A stretch of 37,572 nt of DNA from Acidobacteriota bacterium (GCA_021832085.1 JAKBLM010000043.1:1-37572), one strand, 5' to 3'. Positions 25,324-34,718 are shown, counted from the stretch's first letter. The notes: generated from the sequence alone by a model not told the origin. Numbers and translations: made by a program.

Positions 25324-26064
25324 ATGACTTATCTCAATTCTAAGTGCCTCGACGCTGTTTCAGCGGAATCTTTCCGCACGCAGAAACCATACCCGTGGGC
25401 GCACATGCGCGAGACGCTCACGAACGAAGGCTGGAACAAGCTCCGCGAAACGCTCCCCGATATGTCGGAATTCCAGCGCATGATTGGTGTGAAGCGGGCG
25501 TACGGTCAGGCCCCGCACAACCGCGGTATCTTGCATTATCTGGAAGGGATGGACTGCGCCCAGCCTTGGAAGGAGTTCATCGCCGAGCTTCACGGAAAGA
25601 CCTACGACGTCTTCCTTCGCCGGATGTTGGGGCTGTCGCCCAGTCAAAAAATCATCCTCACGATGGAGTGGTATTACGCTTGGCAGGGCTGCTCCGTCTC
25701 GCCGCACTGCGATGCGCGACGCAAGCTTGCGACGCATATTTTCTTTTTCGCCAATGACGAAGATTGGCCGCGGGAGTGGGGAGGCGACATCCTCATTCTC
25801 GATGATGAGGGGCGCTACAAAGCCCATTCGGCGCCGAGCTTCGAAGACCTGAAGGTTGCTGCATCATTGGACTTGCGGAAGAACGGCAGCTTGCTGTTCC
25901 AGCGGACGGAGCATTCCTGGCACGGCGTCAGGCCGCTTCAATCCCCGGACCCCGGCGTCTACCGCAAGCTCTTCATCGTCACGGTGAATATTCCCACGTT
26001 TCAGGTGTGGTGGCGCGGCGTTCGCGGCAAGGATCCGGACGGTTACCGCGTCCGGGTTCGGTAA
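25324..26064 (+). CDS. 2-oxoglutarate/Fe(II)-dependent oxygenase-like protein
   Basis: This 246-residue protein has VSPHCDARRKLATHIFFFAN, giving the iron-binding H128-x-D130, then EHSWHGVRPL with the distal His (200, or 197) and an Arg at about 214 (YRKLFIVTVN) for 2-oxoglutarate. WGGDILILDDEG between them is the usual 'GG.L.L' strand of prolyl-hydroxylase-like oxygenases. The substrate is unknown; peptide or small-molecule hydroxylation is possible. TGAGGT lies 9 nt before the ATG. A RidA-like gene follows 59 bp downstream on the same strand, suggesting an operon. Confidence 0.75.
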   Translation: MTYLNSKCLDAVSAESFRTQKPYPWAHMRETLTNEGWNKLRETLPDMSEFQRMIGVKRAYGQAPHNRGILHYLEGMDCAQPWKEFIAELHGKTYDVFLRRMLGLSPSQKIILTMEWYYAWQGCSVSPHCDARRKLATHIFFFANDEDWPREWGGDILILDDEGRYKAHSAPSFEDLKVAASLDLRKNGSLLFQRTEHSWHGVRPLQSPDPGVYRKLFIVTVNIPTFQVWWRGVRGKDPDGYRVRVR

Positions 26065-26123
26065 ATGATCGCTTCAGCCAGGAAGCTGTTTTTGAAGCAG
26101 GGTTTTGAGGAGGAGGAATATTC

Positions 26124-26624
26124 ATGAGCACGTCAGAAGTGGCTCGGGAAGCCGGCGTCCCGCAAGGTGGCGAAGCTCTCGTTTCCAAGAAAGCAATCAG
26201 TGCGCCCCAAGCTCTCAATGAAGCCTACTGCTACCCGCAGCCCTCGTCTTTTTCGCGCGGCATGCGCCTCGATATCCGGGGAATCGTAATCCTCTTCATC
26301 TCAGGCACTGCCAGCGTCGACGAGAACGGCTTAACGCTGCATGCCGGCGACTTCAGGGCGCAGACCTGGCGGGCTTATCGCAATATCACGGCCCTGCTTG
26401 AGGTGGAAGGCGCCACTTGGAAGGATGTCGTGCGCACGACGTGCTACCTGCGCGATATCGAGCGCGACTACGCGGCCTTCAACGAAATTCGGACACAATT
26501 CTTCGCGGAGCAAGGATTGAATCCCTTGCCTGCCTCTACCGGTATCCAGGCGATCCTTTGTCGGCCAGACCTGCTGATCGAGATGGAAGCGATTGCGATC
26601 TTCGATTCCGGCACGAAACGTTGA
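26124..26624 (+). CDS. RidA/YjgF-family protein
   Basis: This 166-residue protein shows YjgF/RidA segments: ISGTASVDENG, NITALLEVEGATWKDVVRTT, YLRDIERDYAAFNEI and IEMEAIAIF. RidA proteins hydrolyse reactive 2-aminoacrylate-type imines. Here the usual 'P.AR' arginine that binds the carboxylate appears replaced (PLPASTGIQA), and there is a 30-residue N-terminal extension. It may therefore belong to one of the non-deaminating or chorismatase-like branches. GAGGAGGAATATTC precedes the ATG. The upstream oxygenase is probably its partner. Confidence 0.75.
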   Translation: MSTSEVAREAGVPQGGEALVSKKAISAPQALNEAYCYPQPSSFSRGMRLDIRGIVILFISGTASVDENGLTLHAGDFRAQTWRAYRNITALLEVEGATWKDVVRTTCYLRDIERDYAAFNEIRTQFFAEQGLNPLPASTGIQAILCRPDLLIEMEAIAIFDSGTKR

Positions 26625-26724
26625 GATGGCAACGGCGGAGAGGACGGCTTTGCCATTCAGACCACTCGCGGGCTGATTGCCTGTCGGTGACCGCGTCGCG
26701 ACGTCTTTCCCAGCTAAAAACGAC

Positions 26725-28089
26725 TCAACTTGCGGCGGCGGGTTCGTCCAGGCTGTGGCTGGCGCTCACCAGCGCAAAGCAGATGCCTCCGGCGAACGTA
26801 ATGACAGCTGCCAGATCGAGCGCCTGCTCCCATCCGAACCGGGTTGCAATGTAGGCCGTGACGATCGGCGAGAGCCAGCCTCCCAGGTTTCCGAACATGT
26901 TCATCAGGCCTGAGAGCGAGCCGGTGAACTGCTGCGTGAGATCGATGCAAGTGGCCCAAAACGTCGTCGCGGCAAACATGTTCGCGCCACTGGCGACGGC
27001 AAGCAGCAGGATGGCGCTGATGCTGCTCGGGGCGCGGCTGCCGAGCCAGAGGAAAAGCGCCGAGATAAACATCCCGAGCCAGACTGCGCTCCGTCGCCCG
27101 CGCGTCTTGCCCCAACGCCGCGAAGCGTAATCGGAGAAGATCCCGCCAAAGGGTGCCAGCAGCGCAATCGACAGGTAAGGAAGTGTGCCCCAGATCCCGC
27201 CTTGCTCGATCGTCAGCCCGCGCACCTTCACCAGGTAGATGAAAAGCCAGGTGTAATAGAAATAGATCGGATAGCCTTGGCAAAAATAGCCGATCAGCAG
27301 CCCCCAAACCGATCGGTTCCGCAGTAGTTTTCGCCATGGCGTCGGTTGCTGCGCCTGCGTTTGGAGATTTCCCTCCAGCCGTTGCGCCGCGATCAACTGG
27401 ACTTCGGCTTCGTTTACGCCCGGATGCTCTTCGGGCTGGTTCCGGACGTAGAAATACCAATAGATGGAAAACGCAACGCCGATGAGGCCGGAAAAATAAA
27501 ACGAGGAGCGCCAGCCCCAACGCTCCATGATCCAGGCGATCAGCGGCGGCGTCATCGCCCCGCCCAGCCCGATGCCGAGAATGCTGAAACTGGTTCCCAG
27601 GCCGCGCGTTTCCGAGCCCATCCAATTGGCAACGATTTTATTGTTTGTCGGCGAACAAGCTGCTTCACCCACGCCCACGAAGAACCTCACTACCATGAAC
27701 GCGGCCACCAGCCCGATCCAGCGCACCAGCGGCAGGCTCGGCACCAGCCCGGTCAAGACGGTGAAGGCCGACCACCAGAGCACGGCAAGCGTCAGGATGC
27801 GCCGCGGCCCAAACCGGTCGGCCGCCCAGCCGCCGGGCACCTGCATCAAGGCGTAACCCAGCAGAAAAGCGCTGAAGATCCAGCCCATGGTGACCGTGCT
27901 GAAATGCATTTCCGACTCAATGGAATGCCCCGCGATGCTCAGATTTACGCGGTCGAGATAGGTGAGTCCGGTGGCGATCATCACCAGCAGCAGGATGTGC
28001 CAGCGGACACGGGTTGCCGCTACTGCCGTTCCGCCAGTATTCAAGCCCGTCTCGCCTTTTGTCACCCTCAGCGCAGTTCCTTTCCTCAT
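26725..28089 (-). CDS. MFS transporter of the anion:cation symporter (ACS) type
   Basis: This 454-residue membrane protein has about 12 predicted helices. It has TYLDRVNLSIAG in helix 1, then GYALMQVPGGWAADRFGPRR (the MFS 'G..aDr.G.R' loop after helix 2) and RFFVGVGEAACSPTNNKIVA. These are typical of ACS-family hexuronate, galactonate or phthalate transporters. The substrate cannot be read from sequence. Met at 28089 was chosen because GGAGAA precedes it and the upstream in-frame segment is not protein-like. It is convergent with the RidA-like gene and divergent from the S46 peptidase. Confidence 0.9.
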   Translation of the reverse strand: MRKGTALRVTKGETGLNTGGTAVAATRVRWHILLLVMIATGLTYLDRVNLSIAGHSIESEMHFSTVTMGWIFSAFLLGYALMQVPGGWAADRFGPRRILTLAVLWWSAFTVLTGLVPSLPLVRWIGLVAAFMVVRFFVGVGEAACSPTNNKIVANWMGSETRGLGTSFSILGIGLGGAMTPPLIAWIMERWGWRSSFYFSGLIGVAFSIYWYFYVRNQPEEHPGVNEAEVQLIAAQRLEGNLQTQAQQPTPWRKLLRNRSVWGLLIGYFCQGYPIYFYYTWLFIYLVKVRGLTIEQGGIWGTLPYLSIALLAPFGGIFSDYASRRWGKTRGRRSAVWLGMFISALFLWLGSRAPSSISAILLLAVASGANMFAATTFWATCIDLTQQFTGSLSGLMNMFGNLGGWLSPIVTAYIATRFGWEQALDLAAVITFAGGICFALVSASHSLDEPAAAS

Positions 28090-28471
28090 TTCTCCGCCTG
28101 TAACGGCTTGCGTAACCCTACCGCGACCAAGGCGTTCCTGGCCAGTAGGAAGAGTTGCCATGGCTGATCGAGAAAAGAGGAACTTGGGACAATCTCGGGC
28201 CGGAAGGAAACTGCGAACTCAGCGGACTGTTGCATCGCGAAGGGGTCAGACGTATATTGCCGTCAGAGAGTGGGAATGCACGCGTAGATTGGCTTCCTGA
28301 AAAAGAAATAGTCGAGCCGCAAGCTGCTCGGCAGGATTCATCATTAACGCCAATTGAGCCGCGGCCAATATCCCATCGTCCACGGTCCTGGAGGAGATAG
28401 CAGTTCGCAGGGAAACGAACCCCATCCGGGGTGTGTGTCAAAGCGATTCTGATTACAGCACGGAGGCTGTC
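28090..28471. other. Divergent promoter region between MFS and S46 genes
   Basis: No gene is seen in about 380 bp. It must hold the promoters for both flanking genes, but no -35/-10 pair stands out. Confidence 0.3.
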
Positions 28472-30598
28472 ATGAAGACCTTGGTCAGGCGGTCGGGCAT
28501 CGTGTTTCTCCTGGCGGTGGTGGCATCTGTGAGCTTCTCGTTGTTGCGGGCGCGTCCTATGCCCGACGAGGGCATGTGGACCTTCGACAATCCCCCGCTC
28601 AAGCAATTGAAGGCGCGCTACAACTTTGTGCCCACGCAAGCCTGGCTCGACCATGTTCGCCTTTCCAGCTTGCGGTTCAACAATGGCGGCTCCGGCTCGT
28701 TCGTGGGCCCGCACGGCCTCGTCCTGACAAACCACCACATTGCCCTTAGCGAATTGCAGAAGATTTCGACCGCCGAGCACAACTATGTGAAGAACGGCTT
28801 CTACGCCCGCACCGAGGCCCAGGAGCTGAAATGTCCCGGGCTGGAAATCAATCAGCTCATTTCCTTGGAAAACGTCACGGCGCAGGTTCATGGAGCAGTG
28901 AAACCGGGCATGAGCGACGTTGAGGCCCTGCAGGCACGCCGCGCCGAAATCGCCAGCATCGAGCGCCAAAGCCTTCAGGCCACCGGTCTCCGTTCCGACG
29001 TGGTTACGCTCTACGCCGGCGGGGAATATTGGCTCTATCGCTATAAGAAATATTCCGATATTCGTTTGGTTTTCGACCCAGGCCACCAGATCGCCTATTT
29101 CGGGGGCGACCCGGATAACTTCACCTATCCGCGCTACGACCTCGATTTTGCGCTCTTCCGCGTTTACGAGCACGGGAAGCCCGTTGACAGCAGCCACAAC
29201 TATTTCCGTTGGAGCCGGCGCGGCGCCCAGAGAGGCGAACTCGTCTTTGTCTCCGGCAATCCCGGCAGGACCAACCGTCAGGACACGGTCGCCGAACTCG
29301 AGCTGCTTCGTGACCGGATTCTTCCGCTCCGCCTCGGCATGTTGGAGGGCCTGCGCAGTGTCCTCGTGCGCTATTCCGCGCAAGGTGCCGAACAGGCGCG
29401 CGAAGCCGGGGGAATGATTTTCTTCATTAGCAATTCCATCAAGTCCCTGACCGGCCAGGAAGAGGGTTTGAAAAATCCGGAGTTGATGGCGATGGAGAAG
29501 CGTCATGAAGCTGCTTTCCGCGCTCGTATCGCCGCCAATCCCGAATGGCAGAAGGAATACGGTGATTCGTGGGACCGGATCGCTCAGGCCGAAAAGGAAT
29601 ACGCCGCCAATTTGAAGCCGTTCGCGTTCCGTTCGCTCGGCGCCGCGCCGCTTGCTCAGCGCGCCTTGACCATCGTTCAATACGTGGCCGAAGTGAAGAA
29701 GCCCGATGCCGAGCGGCTGCCGGGCTTTCATGATGCCCAGCTTCCTTCCCTGCGATTCCAACTTCTCTCGCCAGCGCCCGTTTACCTCCAAATGGAAGAA
29801 GCGATGCTGGCGCACGCCCTGGCCCAGTCGCTCGCGGAACTCGGGCCCAACGATCCTTACGTTCGCGCCGCCCTCCAGAACCGGACGCCGCAGGTGGCCG
29901 CGCACGAGGCCCTGGCGGGCACGAAACTCGGTGACCCTTCGTTTAGAAAATCGTTACTCACCGGCGGCCAGGCTGCGGTCGATGCTTCCACGGATCCTCT
30001 GATCGTTTTCGTTCGTCGGCTTGATCCGTTCATTCGCCAGGGGCAGGCGTGGTACGACGAAAACGTCGTGAGCGTGGTGGCCAGCTACGGGCAGAAACTC
30101 GGCCAGGCTCGCTTTGCCGTCTATGGGAAGAGCGTCTATCCCGACGCGACGTTCACTCCGCGCCTCGCCTACGGAACTGTGGTCGGCTACCCGATGAACG
30201 GCACGATCGCCCCTCCGTTCACCACTTTTTACGGCCTCTACGATCGCGCTTACGGCTTTGGCCTCAAGCCGCCTTTCGATTTGCCCCAGCGCTTTCTCCA
30301 GGCGAGAAACCGGATCGACCTCTCGACCCCGCTCGATTTCGTCACCAGCTGCGACGTGGTAGGTGGCAATTCCGGCTCGCCCGTCATCGACCGCCAGGGC
30401 AAGATCGTCGGCCTGATTTTCGACGGCAATATCGAGAGCCTCGTTGGTGATTTCGCGTACGACGGCAAGGTCAATCGCTCGGTGGCTGTCGACACCACCG
30501 CCATCATCGAGGCACTTCGCGAGGTTTACAACGCCGGTCCGCTGGCCGACGAATTGGAAGGCCGGCAACCCGCTCGGGCAAACGCAAAGAAGGACTAA
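28472..30598 (+). CDS. Secreted S46-family dipeptidyl peptidase (DPP7 type)
   Basis: This 708-residue protein has CGGAGG before its ATG and an N-terminal signal or anchor (VFLLAVVASVSFSLL). The trypsin-like triad of family S46 is visible: His in LTNHHIA (88/89), Asp225 in YDLDFALFRVY and Ser634 in GGNSGSPV. Typical N-terminal DEGMWTFDNPP is present. Eighteen residues after the Ser comes Gly652 (FDGN). In this family Gly marks DPP7-like preference for hydrophobic P1 residues, whereas Arg marks the DPP11 acidic preference; this transfer of the rule is inference. It would remove dipeptides from peptide N-termini in the periplasm and complements the S9 and M14 peptidases here. Confidence 0.95.
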   Translation: MKTLVRRSGIVFLLAVVASVSFSLLRARPMPDEGMWTFDNPPLKQLKARYNFVPTQAWLDHVRLSSLRFNNGGSGSFVGPHGLVLTNHHIALSELQKISTAEHNYVKNGFYARTEAQELKCPGLEINQLISLENVTAQVHGAVKPGMSDVEALQARRAEIASIERQSLQATGLRSDVVTLYAGGEYWLYRYKKYSDIRLVFDPGHQIAYFGGDPDNFTYPRYDLDFALFRVYEHGKPVDSSHNYFRWSRRGAQRGELVFVSGNPGRTNRQDTVAELELLRDRILPLRLGMLEGLRSVLVRYSAQGAEQAREAGGMIFFISNSIKSLTGQEEGLKNPELMAMEKRHEAAFRARIAANPEWQKEYGDSWDRIAQAEKEYAANLKPFAFRSLGAAPLAQRALTIVQYVAEVKKPDAERLPGFHDAQLPSLRFQLLSPAPVYLQMEEAMLAHALAQSLAELGPNDPYVRAALQNRTPQVAAHEALAGTKLGDPSFRKSLLTGGQAAVDASTDPLIVFVRRLDPFIRQGQAWYDENVVSVVASYGQKLGQARFAVYGKSVYPDATFTPRLAYGTVVGYPMNGTIAPPFTTFYGLYDRAYGFGLKPPFDLPQRFLQARNRIDLSTPLDFVTSCDVVGGNSGSPVIDRQGKIVGLIFDGNIESLVGDFAYDGKVNRSVAVDTTAIIEALREVYNAGPLADELEGRQPARANAKKD

Positions 30599-30621
30599 AC
30601 CCCGGATTTCGCGTCGCGACG

Positions 30622-31482
30622 TTACCGCACTGCCGCGACGATGGTCACCGTCATGGCGATCACCATGCACTGGTGTAACGCCACGATGATCCCCGGATTC
30701 TTCGGCTTCAGGTTTACGGCGTGGAATAGCAGGAAGCCCACGGCGATTTGCCCGACAGCCACGTAAAAAGCCACCGGGTAGGCCGGCATGAGCCAGCCGA
30801 GCGTCGCCACGACGGAGAGCGCGGAGAGAATATGGGCCGCGACAGCCCAGTGTGCCGCCCGCTGCGGCATATAAAAAGGTCCGATCGGCTTGCCGAATCC
30901 GCGCTGCCCTGTTGTCATGCCCCCCAGAAACACGGTCAATAGCAGTGGATGGAGGGCGCCCATGATCCCCAGGTAAGACCAAAAGGGCACGCCGGGGACG
31001 ACAAGGCAGCTCAGGTAACAAAGGAAAACCCCATAGGCGAGCAGGCCGTGGATCCCGTGCACAAACGACGGAATCCGGCCCGAGAGCACATGCAGGGTTC
31101 CGATGCCGAGCAGAGCGGTGATGACTACCAGCACCAGGCCGTTAATCGTTGCCGAATTCGGCGCCAGGAAGACCAGTACCACCGCGATCAGGCCCACCAA
31201 GGTCGCCACCACTCGGTGCGCCGCTTCCGGGTCTCCCTGGATCATCAGCACCAGGATGTTCCGCGTGTAGGGCCAGCGTGTCCCGAGCGAGAGGCCATAG
31301 CCAAAGCCCTCCACCAGGCTGCCGAGCAGAATCAGGATTCCGGCCAGCACCGTCTCGCTCAGATATAGCCCGCTTACCAGCGCCGCGATGCCTCCTTGCG
31401 GGGCGGTGCTGGCCCTCCAGACGCCGACCGCCACAGCGCCCACCACCAGTGCCGCAATCAACAGTCTGACCGCGCGCACCAT
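30622..31482 (-). CDS. Heme A synthase-like (COX15/CtaA-type) membrane protein
   Basis: This 286-residue protein has about eight hydrophobic helices. Histidines are placed as in COX15/CtaA: EAAHRVVATLVGLIAVVLVF (HR at the start of a helix), HGIHGLLAYG, ALHPLLLTVFLGGMTTGQRG and ALHQCMVIAMT near the C-terminus. The two halves look like an internal repeat, as in that family. It may be a b-type-heme membrane protein or a divergent heme A synthase. No cytochrome oxidase genes are adjacent. Met at 31482 has GGGGAG 9 nt upstream and starts just before the first helix. The gene ends 23 nt from the convergent S46 stop. Confidence 0.5.
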   Translation of the reverse strand: MVRAVRLLIAALVVGAVAVGVWRASTAPQGGIAALVSGLYLSETVLAGILILLGSLVEGFGYGLSLGTRWPYTRNILVLMIQGDPEAAHRVVATLVGLIAVVLVFLAPNSATINGLVLVVITALLGIGTLHVLSGRIPSFVHGIHGLLAYGVFLCYLSCLVVPGVPFWSYLGIMGALHPLLLTVFLGGMTTGQRGFGKPIGPFYMPQRAAHWAVAAHILSALSVVATLGWLMPAYPVAFYVAVGQIAVGFLLFHAVNLKPKNPGIIVALHQCMVIAMTVTIVAAVR

Positions 31483-31832
31483 GGGCGTCATCTCCCCTTC
31501 GACGGCCGAGGGGATCGATGCTTTTGCGGAATTTCGTGCGGAATCTGGCTTTTCAGAAACGCTGGGGCTTCCCACTTCCTTCAGACACACGCCCTTCCGA
31601 CAACGGGCGCCAGCAATTGCCCCGCCTGCAAGGCACTGCCTTTCCCCGCTGCCCAAGTACCTTGGGGATCGCGCACGCGCTACGGCCTTCCGCCGAGCTT
31701 CCGGTCCGGGCCGCTACCCGACGCGTCGTGCGCTCTTCTTGCCCGGCCGCAGCGAATCTGACGCCCGAGCAACGCCCCAGCATATCATGCAGATCTCTCT
31801 GCGAGCACGAACCACGCGCCCCCTCGCCAAGG
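31483..31832. other. Intergenic region
   Basis: About 350 bp lie between two minus-strand genes. No gene, terminator or repeat was recognised; a promoter for the membrane protein gene should be here. Confidence 0.3.
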
Positions 31833-33320
31833 CTAAGCGCCGGCCCCGCCCGTTGCTTTTACAGCGGCGTCCGCCTCGTCGGCGCTTTCGAAGCCGTTGC
31901 GCTCGGCGCGCGTCAGCAGGCTCACCACTCCCACGATCACGAAATTCAGGCAGAGCGCAACGAATCCCGCGTTCATCCCGGCAATCGGGTCTCGGCCGCT
32001 CAGCACGAGAAACGCCACTGCGGCTACGCCGGCAACCAGCCCGCTCCAGACGGCTACCCGGTTGACGCGCTTCCAATAGAGTCCCAGGATCACGCCCGGA
32101 AAGAATTGCGTCACGCCGTCGTAGCCGAGCAGCAGGAGGCCCACCAGTGTCCTCGAGCCATGAATCGAAAAGTAGAGCGCCACGCCGGTCACCACCGCGA
32201 CCATGAGTTTCGCCAGCCGCGCCACGCTGTCCTCGCTCATTGCCGGCGCGAAAAGCGGCCGAAAGAAATTCTTGGCGAAGAGCGCCGCTGCCGTCAGGAT
32301 CAGCATTGCCGCTGGCACCATCGCCGTCAGTGCCCCCGCGCCGCCGATCACGCCCAGGAACCATGCGGGAAACGTCCGCCGCGCCATCGTCAGCAGTGAA
32401 AGGTCGCCGTTGTGCAGCCCGGGAACCAGCAGCAGCGCGGCGAAGCCGGCAAAAAAGACCAGTGGGAAGGTGATCGTGTAAAGCGGCATGAACACCGCAT
32501 TCCGCCGCACCACGTCGCTGCTTTTGGCCGTAAACGACGCCGCAAACAGATGCGGCCACATGAACGCCCCGAGTGCGTTCAGTATCACCGTCGAAACGAA
32601 CCAGCTGTGGCCCAGATTTTTCGTGCTTCCGGGCATCACCAGATGCCGCGGATGCGTCCGCACCAATTCGGCGAACATGGGACCGATCCCATGGAAATAA
32701 GCGTAAGGCACGCCGATCCCTACCGCGACCGCCGCGCCCAGCAGCAGTGCGTCTTTCAGGATGCTCATCCACGCCACCGCCCGTATCCCGCTCGCAAAGA
32801 CGAACGCCGCCACCACCACTGCGGCAATCACCATCGCCGCCGTCTTATCTATCCCGCCGAAGCTCGCCACCCGCACGATGTCGCCCAGCCCGGTCAGTTG
32901 CAGGTCCACGTACGGCACCAGGAACACGATGCCCACCAGCGAAACGAACGCTGCCAGCCGCTTGCTCGTGTAGCGCTTCTCGAAAAAATCCGATTCCGTC
33001 TGCAACTTGTGCTTGCGGCCGATTTCCCAAAGTTGTGGTAGGAAAAAGAACGAAGCCACGTACGCGAGCGAAATATAGGCCAGGATGTAGAGTGCCGGCC
33101 CGCCGCGCGAATACGCCCAGCCGCTCGCCCCGAGCAGCGTGAAGGTGGTGTATCCCTCGCCCGCCATCAGCAGCCAGACGAGCACCGTGCCGAAGCCGCG
33201 CCCGGCAACCGCCCATTGTTCCAGGTCCATCTTCCGGCGCGCCCCGGCCAAAAAGCCGATCGCCGCCCCGAACCCTACCACCGCGGCCATCACGAGCAGC
33301 GCAACGGCCGAGGCGCTCAT
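31833..33320 (-). CDS. Sodium:solute symporter family protein
   Basis: This 495-residue protein has about 13 helices and SSS-family features: WAVAGRGFGTVLVWLLMAGE near the N-terminus, TTFTLLGASGWAYSRGGPAL, and YDGVTQFFPGVILGLYWKR. Members of this subfamily are usually paired with a small DUF3311 protein, which is the case here. Substrate is probably a small organic solute such as a monocarboxylate, by family knowledge. Its ATG overlaps the DUF3311 stop (ATGA). Confidence 0.92.
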   Translation of the reverse strand: MSASAVALLVMAAVVGFGAAIGFLAGARRKMDLEQWAVAGRGFGTVLVWLLMAGEGYTTFTLLGASGWAYSRGGPALYILAYISLAYVASFFFLPQLWEIGRKHKLQTESDFFEKRYTSKRLAAFVSLVGIVFLVPYVDLQLTGLGDIVRVASFGGIDKTAAMVIAAVVVAAFVFASGIRAVAWMSILKDALLLGAAVAVGIGVPYAYFHGIGPMFAELVRTHPRHLVMPGSTKNLGHSWFVSTVILNALGAFMWPHLFAASFTAKSSDVVRRNAVFMPLYTITFPLVFFAGFAALLLVPGLHNGDLSLLTMARRTFPAWFLGVIGGAGALTAMVPAAMLILTAAALFAKNFFRPLFAPAMSEDSVARLAKLMVAVVTGVALYFSIHGSRTLVGLLLLGYDGVTQFFPGVILGLYWKRVNRVAVWSGLVAGVAAVAFLVLSGRDPIAGMNAGFVALCLNFVIVGVVSLLTRAERNGFESADEADAAVKATGGAGA

Positions 33321-33577
33321 CTTGCCTCATCCTTTCTGCTGCGCGCCGCAATCGATTCCGCTCGTCGCTCCCGCTGGTAAGCGCCCCACATGCAAGCCGT
33401 CGTCAGCGGAATCCACAGGATTAGCCAGAAAAGGTTGAAGGGAAGCCCGAGAATCATCGGATGAATCCGGTCCCACAGCGGCACCGAAAAGCAGATCGCC
33501 AGAAACGGCATCGACCCCAGCAGCAACGCGCCCAGCGTCGGTTTCCGCGTTGGCCTTCCTTCGCGCTCAGCGTTCAT
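33317..33577 (-). CDS. DUF3311 small membrane protein, symporter partner
   Basis: This 86-residue protein has two hydrophobic segments (LGALLLGSMPFLAICFSVPL; MILGLPFNLFWLILWIPLTT) and a basic C-terminus. DUF3311 proteins are normally encoded just upstream of SSS-family transporters and are thought to be accessory subunits. It overlaps the symporter gene by 4 nt, so the pair is coupled. Confidence 0.85.
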   Translation of the reverse strand: MNAEREGRPTRKPTLGALLLGSMPFLAICFSVPLWDRIHPMILGLPFNLFWLILWIPLTTACMWGAYQRERRAESIAARSRKDEAR

Positions 33578-33902
33578 CTTCGACGTTTCCCCCGATCAGT
33601 CGTTTTCGCCGGCCCTGAGGGGTCCGTCACTGCCCTCCGCCGGCTTGCCGCACCTCACGCGGGCAATCGGAAAGCCCACTTTGCTGTTGCTATCAGCGCA
33701 CCATACACTCCTCGCGCCTGCTGTCAACCGGCAATTCCTTGATCGAAACGGCCACGAGAATTTCGGTTGCCGTCGCGAACCTTGGTTGTATCCTCGTTTG
33801 TTTTGGAGCGGCCAAATGGCGATTCCGGTTCCGGCCCGGCCACTTCCGCTTCTTCGATGAGATGCCGAAGCAGCCCAGCCTGGTGTTGGCCAGCGGGCTG
33901 GA
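33578..33902. other. Intergenic region upstream of the DUF3311/symporter operon
   Basis: About 325 bp contain no convincing gene. Antisense open frames here are rich in improbable residue runs. Promoters for both flanking, divergent genes are expected. Confidence 0.3.
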
Positions 33903-34514
33903 GTGACCAGCGAGCAATCAGAGGGAATCGAGAGGCGCCGTGAGCCCAAACGTGGCTTGGGCGCCCGCCCGGTCGCCGAAGATGGCATGTACGTCAAGAC
34001 CAAAGACATCGCCGGCCACGCCGTTTTCTATCTCTGCATCGCCGAGCAAGGCGGCGAAGGTGGCAGGAGCTGGAAGTCTGTCGAGTACTCGTTGTGTTTG
34101 GGCGAGACGCTCGACCTCAGCAGCAGCCGATGGCTCGAGATCCTTCGCGCTTCGGCGGAGTTTCGGCACATTCCGCTGGAAAAAGTCCTCGAGACCCTGG
34201 AGAAGTACGTCGCGGCCCGCGGCCTTTCCGCCGAAATTCTCGCCGGACTCCGGGCTGCTGTGCACGATACCCGGCAGAAGTCTCACCGGGGCCCGCGCAG
34301 CGAAAGGCGTTCGCAGGAAGATGAGCGCGCGACCGCGTTGCGCGTGCTTGGTCTGTTGCCGGGCTCCTCGGAGGAGGAGATCGAATCCGCCTTCCGGAAA
34401 GCGGCGCGCCGCCATCACCCGGACGTTGGCGGCGATCCGGCGAAATTCCGGGCCATCGTGGACGCGCGCAATTTCCTGCTCGGCCGCGATCCGCGCCTCC
34501 CGGAAACCGTGTAA
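33903..34514 (+). CDS. Protein with C-terminal J domain
   Basis: This 203-residue protein carries a J domain at its C-terminus (about 145-200). ATALRVLGLLPGSSEEEIES leads into helix II and the HPD motif (172-174, ARRHHPDVGG). The J domain stimulates an Hsp70 ATPase. The N-terminal 125 residues (YVKTKDIAGHAVFYLCIAEQ; SWKSVEYSLCLGETLDLSSS) are not a family I recognise and may bind a specific client. The placement is unlike DnaJ, whose J domain is N-terminal. The start codon is uncertain: GTG 33903 gives this length, Met29 (33987) is an alternative. The gene appears monocistronic. Confidence 0.75.
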   Translation: MTSEQSEGIERRREPKRGLGARPVAEDGMYVKTKDIAGHAVFYLCIAEQGGEGGRSWKSVEYSLCLGETLDLSSSRWLEILRASAEFRHIPLEKVLETLEKYVAARGLSAEILAGLRAAVHDTRQKSHRGPRSERRSQEDERATALRVLGLLPGSSEEEIESAFRKAARRHHPDVGGDPAKFRAIVDARNFLLGRDPRLPETV

Positions 34515-34718
34515 GCCTCCCAAAACCAACCCGTAACTCGGCGTGATTTGTTTGGCCCCGCTGCGGAAAATCAGCCTCTCCCGCGCCGCTGCGAGATCCG
34601 AAAACCGCTTGGCTATGCCGCCCCCGATTGCTTGTTGCATCCGCTTGCCCTCGGGTCTACACTGCCGGTAACTGAATTCCGGAATCCGGGCCAACCCGCT
34701 TCCCAGAGGAGCACCACC

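Noticed and set aside
28118..29905. 595-codon minus-strand ORF
   Set aside because: It covers the antisense of the S46 peptidase and the promoter region, and shows no domain-like sequence.
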